NCBI GenBank assembly: GCA_016200955.1 | Contig: JACQDU010000607.1 | Span: forward strand, 1-17,683 | DNA from: a bacterium | GTDB taxonomy: Bacteria > Planctomycetota > J058 > JACQDU01 | Direction of reading: 5' to 3' | DNA length: 17,683 nucleotides | Program-made: the position numbers and the translations under genes | Shown: positions 6,507 through 14,681 of the stretch, piece by piece | Numbering within the stretch: the stretch's first letter is position 1 | Layout of the letters: every line of letters starts with the position of its first letter | The notes under the pieces: generated by a model | The model's database searches: none | The model's input: the letters and a program-made list of their open reading frames with translations, nothing else | Told to the model about the DNA's origin: nothing

Positions 6507-8372
6507 TCAATCCGCCGCGGCGATCCCGTGATCCAGGAAGGCGTCCTCGAGCAAGCGAACGTGAGCGCTGTCGTTCTCGGCCTCGTCCGCGGCGAGGATC
6601 GCCTCGCGTGCATCGAGGAGAGACGGGGAAGACGGCATCCTGAGGACTCCCCCGAAGACGGCCTGATCGACGCGGAGCCTCTCGCCGCGCCCGGCGCGTT
6701 CGGCGGCGGTCCGGGCTTGCCAGAGCGCCTGGTTGAAGATGTTGCCGATCCGGTGGACCTCGTATCCCGCCCTCTCGGCGTCGCGCGGCCAGACGAGCTT
6801 GTGAGGCTTGTCGTCGAGCGCGCGCACGTAAGGCGCGTGAGCCCACGTCCCGATCCTCGGGCTCTCGGCCTGCGCGCACGGGAAGTAATCCGCGAGGCCC
6901 TCGTTCACGCCGGACGCCTCGTCGTTCCCGTAGAGGTAGGCGACGCCGTTGAGGAGTGCGTGCGTGTACTCGTGCTTCACGACGCTCCCGTCGCGGGCGA
7001 GCGAATGGCGCGCGATCGTCCCGAGGTCGACGTAGCCGGGGAACGACTCGCCGTCGTCCGTCTCGACGGTCGTCGGGCTGAAGAAGGCGTTCTCGAAGGA
7101 GGAGGCCACGACGATCGCGAACCGGACGCGCGCGGCCTCGGTCACGTCGGGATAGGTCTCCGTCATGTAAGAGTTGTAGGACATCGCGTGGTAGAAGGCC
7201 GCCGCCTCGTCCTCGTGCCACGTCCTCGAGGAAGAGGCGCTCCCGAGCAGCGTGAAGTCGGCGGGGCCCTCGTAGGAGAAAGCGCGCTCGCCGTCCGGGA
7301 CGACGCGGACGCGAGGACCGGAGAATCCCTCGGCGAGCGACACGGTTCCCTTGAGCGAGAAGGCGCCGTCGTCTCGCGTGACGACGCGCTTCCTCCCCTT
7401 GCTCACGTAGAGCCCGCCCAGCGGCAGGGCCTGGCGGTCGCCGTGGCCCGGGTCCGTCTCGTAAGCTAGGGCGTGCGCCGTTCCCTCGCACGTGAGCGGG
7501 TACGAGAGCAGGACCTCGCCCGTCTCCGCGTCGACGAAGGAGCGCTCGGCCGAGGTGAGGCTCGTCGAGGCCGTGACCTCGAAGGCGCGGCGGTGCTCGC
7601 CGCCCGCGACCTCGTGCGCCACGAGACGGCGCGCGGGGCGAAGCTCGAAGCCGCTCCCCCGGACGCTCGGGTAGCTCCGCTCGAGCGCGGTCTCGACTTG
7701 CGGCGAGACGGTCCCGCTCACGCGAGCGGCCGGGTGGAAACGACCCACGACGCTCACGGGGACGAGGCCGGCTTTCGTGCGGCGAAGCTCGACCTTGACC
7801 GCCCCGTCCGAGATCGGGAGCCCGTCGGCGAAGGCCTGGAAGACGATGATGAGAGAAGGACCGGCCGCGATCGGCTTGCTCGCGACGAGCGCTCGCCCGG
7901 TGGGAGGAACGGGCTCGCCTTCGGCGACGATCGCGCATCGATCGCCGAGAGCTCCCGTCACCTTCTCGAGCACGGAGCGCGCGGCCTCGAAAGGCGTGCC
8001 GTCGAAGGCCGGCGCGTGCTGGAAGCGGAGGCTGCGCGGACCCGGTTTGCCCTTCGAGTCCCAGCGGGCGTGGACCGTCGCTCAGAGGCTCGCCTCGAGC
8101 TCCTTCACGATCGCGGCACGAGCGTCGGAGGTCGCCGCCGGAGCGGCGCGCGCGGCCTTCGCGACGTGAGCCGATGCTCGCGGCGCGGCCGGCGTCGCGC
8201 TCGTCGCGGCCGCTGTCTCCGCCGCGGGCGCTCGCGGTCGCGCCTGTCGGCGTGGCGCTTCTCCCGCGGGAGGCCGAGGGTCGGCCTTCCTCGCGCTCAG
8301 TTGGACGGCCCCGACGCCGAGCGCGGCGAGCGAGACCAGCGTGATCGATGCGACTCTCGTGGACGTCTTCAT
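6507..8372 (-). pseudogene. Secreted HEYTH-type (M4/M36-like) metallopeptidase with in-frame TGA
   Basis: ATG at 8372 has AAGGAG 6 nt upstream and opens a signal peptide (MKTSTRVASITLVSLAALGV). A Pro/Ala/Arg-rich linker follows, then EASL and a TGA at 8084-8082. The same frame continues without a break: ATVHARWDSKGKPGPRSLRF, then a propeptide-like region and a gluzincin catalytic domain. Zinc ligands are in HEYTHALLNG (H467, H471, catalytic E468, numbering through the stop) and NEGLADYF (E491), the third ligand 20 residues after the second His, as in M4/M36-type enzymes. The body without the N-terminal part would have no export signal and no good start, so one 621-codon gene is more likely than two. 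No SECIS-like hairpin was seen after this TGA, and no redox motif surrounds it, so a nonsense mutation or sequence error is favoured. The role would be extracellular proteolysis. Confidence 0.7.
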
Positions 8373-8547
8373 GTTCCTCTCCTTGGCCCTTCGTTCGAAA
8401 GGCGTCGAGGAGAGGAGGAGCGAAAGGCGGGCCCGGAGCACAAGTCGAGGCTCGAGCGTCGTCCGGTCGTCTCGCGCCGTAAAGGCGTCCGGAAACGGGG
8501 AGCGGCTCCCGCACTCCGCGCGCTCGCACGCGCGCGGCCGGGAGTCG

Positions 8548-9936
8548 CTACTTCGAGAGCTCGATCCCGAGCCGGCGCATCTTCTTCCAAAGCCCGACGC
8601 GGCTGATGCCGAGCTGGCGCGCGGCGTCGGTCCGGCTCCCGCCGGCGGTCTTGAGCGCCGAGAGGACGCGGAGGCGCTCCTCGTCCTGGCTCGCCTTCTT
8701 CGAGGACGGCGCCGCGACCTCGGCGCTCCGGATCTCCGCCGGGAGGTCGCCCAGGCGCACGGCTCCTCCCTTGAGCGTGACGGAGGCGTGCTCGATCGCG
8801 TTCTTGAGCTCCCTCACGTTCCCCGGCCAGGGATAGTCCATGAGCTTCCTGAGAGCGTCCTGGGAGACGGTCGCGACCTTGCCGCCGGAAGGCGCCGCGA
8901 GGTCCTCGAGGAAGCGCTCGACGAGGAGCGGGATGTCCTCTCTCCTCTCGCGGAGCGGCGGCATGCCGATCTCGAAGACGCGGATCCGGTAGTAGAGGTC
9001 CTCGCGGAACTCGCCCGAGCGGACGAGGCGCTCGAGCGGCTTGTTCGTGGCGGCGAGGAAGCGCACGTCCACCTTCACGGTGCGATGGCTGCCGACGGGC
9101 CGCACCTCGCGCTCCTCGAGCGCGCGGAGGAGCTTCTGCTGGAAGAGCGGGCTCGTGTCGGCGATCTCGTCCAGGAAGAGCGTCCCTCCGTGAGCGGCCT
9201 GGAAGAGGCCGATCCGGTCGAGGACGGCTCCCGTGAACGCTCCCCTCACGTGCCCGAACAGCTCGCTCTCGAGGAGAGCGTCCGGGATCGCGCCGCAGTT
9301 CATCGTCAGGAACGGCCCGTCGCGCCTGCGCGAGAGCGAGTGGATCGCGGCGGCCGCGAGCTCCTTCCCCGTCCCCGAGTCGCCGAGCAGGAGGACCGAG
9401 ACGTCGCTCGACGACGCGAGCCGCAAGCGCCGGAAGACCTCCTGCATGGGAGCGCTGTTCCCGACGAGCCTCGCGAAGGCCGCGCGGTTCTTCGTCTGCT
9501 CCTCGAGGACGGCGACCTTCTCCTCGATCCGCTCGCGCGCCGAGCGCTCGAGGGCGTAGCGGATCGAACGCTCGAGGAGAGAGGGCGTGATCTGGCCCTT
9601 CACGAGGTAGTCCGCCGCGCCGGCCTTCATGGCCTCGATGTCCACCGCGCGGTCTCCGAGCACGGAGAGCACGATGAACGGCGCTCGCCTCGGCGCTTCC
9701 TGCGCCCTGCGGATGAGCGTGAGGCCGCTCGCGCGGCCGAGGCGGTAGTCCACGAGGTAGACGTCGTGCTCGGCGCGCGCGATCGCCTTCGCTCCGGCGT
9801 CGAGCGTCGAGACCCAGTCGAGCTTGTAGGACGCTCCCTCGATCTCCGAGAAGAGACCGCGCGTCAGGACGTAGTCGTCCTCGTCGTCGTCCACGAGGAG
9901 GACGCGGATCGGGCCGCCGGTCTCTCGCCCGCTCAC
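8548..9936 (-). CDS. Sigma-54-dependent response regulator (NtrC type)
   Basis: A 462-residue activator with three parts. The receiver (about 10-130) has acidic D16-D17, phospho-acceptor D63 in VDYRLG, and K113 in LVKG. A coiled linker carries about residues 131-150. The AAA+ domain (about 155-395) has Walker A GDSGTGKE (185-192), GAFTGA (232-237) for contact with sigma-54, Walker B GGTLFLDE (250-257), and the PWPGNVREL helix (369-377). A Fis-type helix-turn-helix ends the protein (about 430-457, AGGSRTDAARQLGISRVGLW). All key residues are intact. The GTG start has GGTGGAG 5 nt upstream and overlaps the kinase stop in the sequence GTGA, so translation is probably coupled. The disrupted peptidase gene lies about 175 bp downstream in the same direction. 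The target promoters cannot be told from this window. Confidence 0.95.
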   Translation of the reverse strand: MSGRETGGPIRVLLVDDDEDDYVLTRGLFSEIEGASYKLDWVSTLDAGAKAIARAEHDVYLVDYRLGRASGLTLIRRAQEAPRRAPFIVLSVLGDRAVDIEAMKAGAADYLVKGQITPSLLERSIRYALERSARERIEEKVAVLEEQTKNRAAFARLVGNSAPMQEVFRRLRLASSSDVSVLLLGDSGTGKELAAAAIHSLSRRRDGPFLTMNCGAIPDALLESELFGHVRGAFTGAVLDRIGLFQAAHGGTLFLDEIADTSPLFQQKLLRALEEREVRPVGSHRTVKVDVRFLAATNKPLERLVRSGEFREDLYYRIRVFEIGMPPLRERREDIPLLVERFLEDLAAPSGGKVATVSQDALRKLMDYPWPGNVRELKNAIEHASVTLKGGAVRLGDLPAEIRSAEVAAPSSKKASQDEERLRVLSALKTAGGSRTDAARQLGISRVGLWKKMRRLGIELSK

Positions 9937-11780
9937 GTGGGCTCCACCGATGCGATGTCCTCTTCACCGGATGGGGGGCTTGCGCGCCCCCCGTCCGCAT
10001 TCCGGGTCGCGTCGCGCCGCGCCGCGCCGCGCACCCCCCGCGATAGGTCGCGGCCCTGCGGGTCGCGACCTGACTCGCTCCGCTCGTCCCGGTCGGCGCG
10101 CGCGCCCTCGGTGGCTCTCGGCTTCTCCTCCACGAGAGCCCTGGGCGAGGAAGCGGGCGGCGCGAGCTCGCGCGCGAGCGGGAGCGTGACCGCGGCGAGC
10201 GGCAGCGTGACGGTGAAGGCGGCTCCCTCGCCCGGCTTCCCGCGAGCGGAGATCTCGCCTCCGGTGCGCTCGACGATCCTCCGGCAGATCGCGAGGCCGA
10301 TCCCGGTCCCGGGGTACTCGCTCCTCCCGTTCAGGCGCTGGAAGGGGACGAAGATCCTCTCGGCCAGCTCGGGCTCGAAGCCGATTCCGTCGTCTTCCAC
10401 GACGACCCCGCACTTTCCCGGCGCGGCGGGCTCCGAGCGGAGGCGCACGGAAGGCGGCTTCCCGGCCTTGTGGAACTTGAGCGCGTTCTGGAGGAGGTTC
10501 TGGAGGAGCTGGCGCATCTGGAGCGGGTCGGCCTCGACCGAGGGGAGCGGCCCGACCTCGACCCTCGCTCCCGTGGCCTCGATCTGGAGCTCGAGGTCGG
10601 AGAGGACGTCTCTCGCGACCGACGAGAGGTCCGTGGGCACGAGCTCGTCCTTGCCCGTCGTCGCGCGCGCGAGGAGGAGGAGGTCGCGCACGAGCGTCTG
10701 CATGCGCGCCGCCGCTTTCTCCATGCGCTCGAGGTAGTCCTTGCCCTCCTCGGGGAGCTCGCTCGCGCAGCGGGAGCGGAGGCGCGCGGCGAAGGCCTGA
10801 ACCTTCTGGAGCGGCTCCTGGAGGTCGTGCGAGGCGACCGTCGCGAACTCGTCGAGCTCGCGGTTGCTCCGGCGGAGACGCTCCTCGCTCGTCTCGAGAC
10901 GCAGGGTCGCCTGCTCGCGCTCGAGGTCCGCGCGGTGGAGCGCCTTCACGTTCGTCCAGATGAGGAGCCCGAGCACGAGGACGTCGGACGCGACGACGAG
11001 CGAGGCGCCGAACGCCGTGTCGTAGAGGTGCGCTCGCTCTCCCAGGAGCCGGATCCACCCGAGGAAGAGCGGCATGAGGATCGCGATCGGAGCGATCCGG
11101 CGCGCGACGACGCCCGCGGCGCGCTCGCTCGTCAGGATCTCGACGAGCCCGTTCTCCTCTCCCGACAGGAGGAGCCCGATCGAGAGCACGAGGAAGAGGA
11201 CGGCCGTGTGGACCGCGACTCCCTCGGTGGCGGACGCGAGGCCCGCGGTCTGGTGGAGCCCGTAGAGGTAGCCCACGAGCGGCACGAGCGCGACGAGCGC
11301 CGCGAACGCCGCGAGGAACCGCGCGGCCCTCTCTCCCCTCCGCGCCGCGGCGAGGACGAGCGCCGATCCGAGGAGCAGGTGCCCGAGCGCCGTCGCGGGA
11401 GCCATGCGGCCGGGGCCCGAGATCCCGAGCCTTCCCACGGGATCGCGGAAGATGAGCTCGTCGATCCCGAGGTTCCACCCGAAGGCGTACTCCGAGAGCG
11501 AGAGGAGCGCGATCCCGCACTCCGAGGCGGCGAAGGCGAGCGCCAGCTTCCCGCGACGCCGATCCGGCGCGGCGAGGAGGAGCCGGAGCGCGAGGCTCGC
11601 GAAGATGAACGCGAGCGCCGTGTTCGGCTTCATGGAGACGGGGCCGGGCAGGACGCTCTTGAGCGCTCCTATGTCGAGCGCCCAGCCTACGATCGCTCCC
11701 GTCCCGACGACGATGCCCGCGAGGCTCGCGGCGCCCGGGAGAGCGCGCAGGATCGAGCGGAACCCCGAGCTCCTTGCCAC
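9933..11780 (-). CDS. Membrane-bound sensor histidine kinase
   Basis: A 615-residue kinase and the likely phosphodonor for the overlapping regulator. About eight hydrophobic segments span residues 18-275 and form an integral membrane sensor; no periplasmic ligand domain is evident. A coiled linker (280-312) leads to the H box ASHDLQEPL with H318 (phytochrome-like type). The ATPase domain has the N box LQNLLQNALKFHK (425-438), G1 DDGIGF (463-468), VPFQRL (478-483) and G2 GTGIGLAI (491-498), ending at TVTLPL (523-528). Residues 531-615 are an Arg/Asp/Ser-rich tail unlike the family and encoded partly by repeat-like DNA (10045-10071 hairpin, GGGGGG-rich segment). The GTG start at 11780 has no strong ribosome site. 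The gene begins 55 bp after the Nudix gene and may share its transcript. Confidence 0.92.
   Translation of the reverse strand: MARSSGFRSILRALPGAASLAGIVVGTGAIVGWALDIGALKSVLPGPVSMKPNTALAFIFASLALRLLLAAPDRRRGKLALAFAASECGIALLSLSEYAFGWNLGIDELIFRDPVGRLGISGPGRMAPATALGHLLLGSALVLAAARRGERAARFLAAFAALVALVPLVGYLYGLHQTAGLASATEGVAVHTAVLFLVLSIGLLLSGEENGLVEILTSERAAGVVARRIAPIAILMPLFLGWIRLLGERAHLYDTAFGASLVVASDVLVLGLLIWTNVKALHRADLEREQATLRLETSEERLRRSNRELDEFATVASHDLQEPLQKVQAFAARLRSRCASELPEEGKDYLERMEKAAARMQTLVRDLLLLARATTGKDELVPTDLSSVARDVLSDLELQIEATGARVEVGPLPSVEADPLQMRQLLQNLLQNALKFHKAGKPPSVRLRSEPAAPGKCGVVVEDDGIGFEPELAERIFVPFQRLNGRSEYPGTGIGLAICRRIVERTGGEISARGKPGEGAAFTVTLPLAAVTLPLARELAPPASSPRALVEEKPRATEGARADRDERSESGRDPQGRDLSRGVRGAARRDATRNADGGRASPPSGEEDIASVEPT
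10045..10071. repeat. Long perfect hairpin inside the kinase C-terminal tail
   Basis: AGGTCGCGGCCC (10045-10056) and GGGTCGCGACCT (10060-10071) form a 12-bp stem with a single G-U pair and a TGC loop. It sits within the coding region for the atypical C-terminal extension of the histidine kinase, next to a GC-only run and a GGGGGGC...GCCCCCC palindrome (about 9974-9992). The structure looks like a REP-type palindrome read through as protein. Confidence 0.5.
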
Positions 11781-11835
11781 GGCCGTATCGTCTCAGAGAG
11801 CCGCCGCTCGCGCCATGGAACGGCTGCGGGACCCC

Positions 11836-12516
11836 TCAGAAGGGAAAGAGGATCCCCTTGTCCTTGAGCTTCTCGAAGCGGCTCGCCGCGAAGCGGTAGA
11901 GGCGCGCGGGCCGCCTCCCGGCGCGGCGCACTTCCTTCGTGGGCCGCAGGATCCCGAGGAGCTCGACCTTCCGGCGGAAGTTCCTCTTGTCGAGCGGCCG
12001 GGCGAGGATCGCCTCGTAGACCCCCTGGAGCTCGCCGAGCGTGAACTTCTCCGAGAGGAGCTGGAAGCCGACGGTCGTGTACTCGAGCTTGTTCCTCAAC
12101 CGCTCGAGCGCGTAGTCGAGGATCTCGCCGTGGTCGAACGCGAGCGCGGGAAGCTCGCGCGCGCGGAACCAGCGGGCGTCCGCGGCGTCGCTCCCGGGAG
12201 TGAGCGGCGCCTTGTCCTCCGCCACGAGCGCGAAGTAAGCGACCGTGACGACGCGCCCGCGCGGGTCGCGGCCGGGATCGCCGAACGAGTAGAGCTGCTC
12301 GAGGTAGACGTTCGAGACGCCGGTCTCCTCGTGGAGCTCGCGCCGGGCCGCGTCCTCGAGCGACTCGCTCTTCTTGACGAAGCCTCCCGGGATCGCCCAG
12401 AGGCCCTTCATGGGAGGAGACCCGCGCCGCACGAGGAGTACGGAGAGCTCCCTCTCGCGGATCGTGAAGATCACGATGTCCACCGTCACGAGGATCGGGT
12501 CGGGCTTCCAGGCCAT
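11836..12516 (-). CDS. Nudix hydrolase with winged-helix domain (NrtR-like)
   Basis: A 226-residue two-domain protein. The Nudix domain (about 5-145) has an intact box at 45-67, G-x5-E-x7-RE-x-x-EE-x-GV (GFVKKSESLEDAARRELHEE then TGV), so phosphohydrolase activity is possible. The C-terminal part (about 155-210; KFTLGELQGVYEAILARPLD, KRNFRRKVELLGIL, GRRPARLYRF) is the winged-helix domain of NrtR-type regulators. That family senses ADP-ribose and represses NAD-biosynthesis or salvage genes; many members have an impaired catalytic box. The start is ATG at 12516. The NAD-kinase-like gene lies 118 bp upstream on the same strand, which supports a link to NAD metabolism. No clear operator palindrome was seen in the gap apart from GCGGGAACCCGC (12554-12565). 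It could be a plain ADP-ribose pyrophosphatase, a regulator or both. Confidence 0.9.
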   Translation of the reverse strand: MAWKPDPILVTVDIVIFTIRERELSVLLVRRGSPPMKGLWAIPGGFVKKSESLEDAARRELHEETGVSNVYLEQLYSFGDPGRDPRGRVVTVAYFALVAEDKAPLTPGSDAADARWFRARELPALAFDHGEILDYALERLRNKLEYTTVGFQLLSEKFTLGELQGVYEAILARPLDKRNFRRKVELLGILRPTKEVRRAGRRPARLYRFAASRFEKLKDKGILFPF

Positions 12517-12588
12517 GCTCTTCCGTCTCCCCGGGAGTCACCGTAAGAAAACAGCGGGAACCCGCAGAACGCGCCCATGAGCACCGAG

Positions 12589-12628
12589 TCGTCCTCTTCG
12601 GTGTTCATCGGTGTCTTCGGTGGTTCCG
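12589..12628. repeat. ACCACCGAAGAC-type inverted-repeat remnant
   Basis: On the plus strand a right arm reads TCTTCGGTGTTCATCGG, then TGTCTTCGGTGGTTCCGG. The left partner is short (GAGCACCGAG at 12589-12598). The motif ACCACCGAAGACACCGATGA on the minus strand has the same phrase-like build as the elements at 6401-6471 and 13576-13642. It lies between the NAD-kinase-like stop and the Nudix start. Confidence 0.4.
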
Positions 12629-12634
12629 GAAACT

Positions 12635-13555
12635 CTAAGGCACGACGAGGCGAGCGTGCACGGAAGACGCCCGTACACGCGCGACGGCGCCCGAGTCGAA
12701 GGCCAGGAAGTCGGCCTCGACTCCGTCGGAGAAGACGACTCCGCGAGACGGCATGAGCGACTCGAGCACGAGCTCCTCTCCCGGAGCGAGGAGGCCCGCG
12801 ACGAGCGTCGCCTGCGAGGCCTTGCTCGCGAAGGGCTCCCGGACGACGTAGGCGAGCCTCGGGTCCTCCCACTCGAGCTTCGGGCGAGCGAGCGCCGTTC
12901 CTCCCGCGAACGCCGAGATCCCCGACGCCATGTTCCAGACCGACGAGAGCCAGCCGGTCGAGCCCGCTCCCGTCGAGACGAGGACGCCCGACGACGACTG
13001 CCGCTCCTTGCGCTCTCCGTGAGAGATCACGTAGCGAGCGGAGACGTGCGATGCGGGCCCGATGAACAGGTCGTTGAACGCGAGGAGCCGCTGGCCGTCT
13101 TGCAGCACGGCCTCGGCGAGCGTGACCTCGCTCGTGAGAGCGCGCCCCTCGAGCACGCGCGCGACCGCCGCGCGCGCGTCCTCGGGCGCGAACGGGAGGA
13201 GGACGCCGTCGAACCTCTCGGGATCCGGGTTCACGGCGACGATCGGCTGGTTGCCGACGTACTTCGCCGTGTTCGCGACGAGCCCGTCTTGCCCCGCGGT
13301 CACGACGAGGTCCTTCTCCGCGAAGAGGAACGTCGGCACGATCGCTCGCTCGATCGGGTGGAGCTTGAGCCCGAGCTCGAGCTGGCCCCGGAGCACGTCG
13401 AGCGAGCGCCGGTAAACGTCGTCCTCCTTCACGTAGTCCTGGAAATCGCCGCCCGCGTGCTCGATGTAGAACTTCGCCTGCCCGCGGCTGTTGAAGCGCA
13501 GGACGAGCTCCTCGAGGCGCGTCTTCCGGGTCACGAGCACGAGCTTCTCGAACAT
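12635..13555 (-). CDS. NAD kinase-like protein (ATP-NAD kinase fold)
   Basis: 306 residues from an ATG preceded by GAGGGGAGG 5 nt away. An upstream GTG-type extension to 13582 runs into an inverted repeat and was rejected. Family landmarks in order: VVTAGQDGLVANTAKYV (84-100) at the place of the GGDG motif; VAVNPDPERFDGVLLPF (107-122); the NDLFIG segment (161-166) where NAD kinases have NE/ND; SSGVLVSTGAGSTGW (188-202), matching the nucleotide-contacting STGSTAY region; and VFSDGVEADFL (274-284). The first Gly pair of GGDG is replaced by GQ while the key Asp (D90) is kept. The fold assignment is firm. NADP synthesis is likely but the altered motif leaves substrate and activity open. With the adjacent Nudix/winged-helix gene it forms a plausible NAD(P)-control pair. 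Confidence 0.82.
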   Translation of the reverse strand: MFEKLVLVTRKTRLEELVLRFNSRGQAKFYIEHAGGDFQDYVKEDDVYRRSLDVLRGQLELGLKLHPIERAIVPTFLFAEKDLVVTAGQDGLVANTAKYVGNQPIVAVNPDPERFDGVLLPFAPEDARAAVARVLEGRALTSEVTLAEAVLQDGQRLLAFNDLFIGPASHVSARYVISHGERKERQSSSGVLVSTGAGSTGWLSSVWNMASGISAFAGGTALARPKLEWEDPRLAYVVREPFASKASQATLVAGLLAPGEELVLESLMPSRGVVFSDGVEADFLAFDSGAVARVRASSVHARLVVP

Positions 13556-13575
13556 GGCGGCCTCCCCTCGCTCGA

Positions 13576-13642
13576 TCACCACGGAGACGCGAGACGCGGA
13601 GACGTGAGACTCGCTCTCCGTGCCTCGGTGTCTCCGTGGTGA
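13576..13642. repeat. Inverted repeat with TCACCACGGAGAC arms
   Basis: TCACCACGGAGAC (13576-13588) and GTCTCCGTGGTGA (13630-13642) are perfect 13-bp arms. Pairing continues inward imperfectly (GCGAGACGCGGAGA against TCTCCGTGCCTCGGT). The hairpin lies between the stop of the SPFH gene and the start of the NAD-kinase-like gene, both on the minus strand. It may act as a terminator for the former, though no T tract follows. Elements of this ACCACGGAGAC build are common between genes in high-GC environmental genomes. Confidence 0.65.
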
Positions 13643-13648
13643 GCTCTT

Positions 13649-14629
13649 TCACGCGGCCTTGCCCTTTCCGGCACCGGGCGCGTCGATGAGAGCCCGCAGG
13701 AGGTCGGGAGAGATGTTGAGCTCCCCGATCTTCTGCGCGTTCTCGGCGAGCTCGCGGAAGGCGAGCGCGATCATGAGCCGCGGGTCCGCGCCCTTGGCGA
13801 AGATCGCCATGAGCGTCTTCCAGTCCATGTCGCGCACCGGCTTGAGGGACGCCTCGAGCGTGTAAGCGCGGGCGTCGGCGTCCTTCTTCTCGTTCTCGGA
13901 GCGCTTCTCGATGAGGACGGTGCGCTTCTCCTCGACGCCGATGTCGGCGGCCATCTGCGTCTCGCGGATCTCGCGCTTCTTGAGCTCGACGGCGATCTCG
14001 GTCGCGAGCTCGCTCTCCTTGATCATGCGCTCCTGCAAGACGGCGGAGTTCCGGCGGGCGTAGATCGCCTCGTCGGCCTTTCGCTTGAGGCCCTCGCGGG
14101 CCTCGGCCTCGAGGGCGCGCGACATCTCGGGAGTCGGCTTCACCGAGAGGATCGAGAGCCCCAGGATCTCGACGCCGAGCAGGGCGACGGGCTCCGACGC
14201 GCGGAGCGCTTCGAGCACGCGCGCCGCGATCTCGTCCTGGCTGACGAGCGCTTGCCGGAGCGCCATGCGACCGGCCTGGCCCTGCGTGAGGACCTGCGCC
14301 GCGTCGAGGAGGCGCTGCGTCAGGACGTCGAAGCCCTCTCCCAGGTACTCGCCCTTCGCGTCGAGCGTGAAGTCGAGGAGGGCCGCGAGGCGCTTCGGGT
14401 CCACGACGCGCCAGGTGATCTGGCCCTGGATCGTCACGGCCTGGAAGTCGGCGGTCGTCTCGCTGAACGCGAACGGGAGATCGGCGCTCGCGACGGGCAC
14501 GGCCACGATCGTGGACGTGGGCGCGTAATAGAAGAACGACAGCCCCGCGCCCTCGCGCTTCGCGCGGCCTCCCTTGAAGTGGATCAGGTAAGTCGTCGGG
14601 GCTGCCTTCATGAACCGGATTCCGAGCAT
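13649..14629 (-). CDS. SPFH (band 7/stomatin-like) domain protein
   Basis: 326 residues; the ATG at 14629 has AAGGAGGG 6 nt upstream. The frame runs open further upstream into repeat DNA, which was rejected as coding. It starts MLGIRFMKAAPTTYLIHFKG without a transmembrane helix. The SPFH domain (about 10-190) follows: SFFYYAPTSTIVAVPVASAD, AVTIQGQITWRVVDPKRLAA, VLTQRLLDAAQVLTQGQAGR, LLGVEILGLSILSVKPTPEM. A charged coiled coil (about 195-275, ending EKRSENEKKDADARAYTLEA) and a short C-terminal region complete it. SPFH proteins oligomerise at membranes as scaffolds. No partner gene such as an NfeD homologue is visible, and anchoring must be peripheral or through a partner. The gene is preceded by 370 bp containing tandem repeats and a palindrome. 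Confidence 0.88.
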   Translation of the reverse strand: MLGIRFMKAAPTTYLIHFKGGRAKREGAGLSFFYYAPTSTIVAVPVASADLPFAFSETTADFQAVTIQGQITWRVVDPKRLAALLDFTLDAKGEYLGEGFDVLTQRLLDAAQVLTQGQAGRMALRQALVSQDEIAARVLEALRASEPVALLGVEILGLSILSVKPTPEMSRALEAEAREGLKRKADEAIYARRNSAVLQERMIKESELATEIAVELKKREIRETQMAADIGVEEKRTVLIEKRSENEKKDADARAYTLEASLKPVRDMDWKTLMAIFAKGADPRLMIALAFRELAENAQKIGELNISPDLLRALIDAPGAGKGKAA

Positions 14630-14681
14630 GGCTGTCCCTCCTTCACCATTTGCGGGGGGCTGACGCCCCCCGCATTCCCCC

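Noticed and set aside
8082..8084. Second selenocysteine site in the metallopeptidase
   Set aside because: No CxxU or other redox context and no hairpin with G-led loop at suitable spacing; kept only as a disrupted gene.
8373..8547. Sigma-54 (-24/-12) promoter upstream of the peptidase as a target of the adjacent regulator
   Set aside because: No GG-N10-GC pair in a TGGCAC-N5-TTGC-like context was found in this gap.
8369..11520. Very long Arg-rich open frames on both strands opposite or beside the kinase and regulator genes, and similar ones elsewhere
   Set aside because: High GC with few stop codons keeps shadow frames open. They show no domain, no ribosome site and biased Arg/Pro/Gly/Ala composition.
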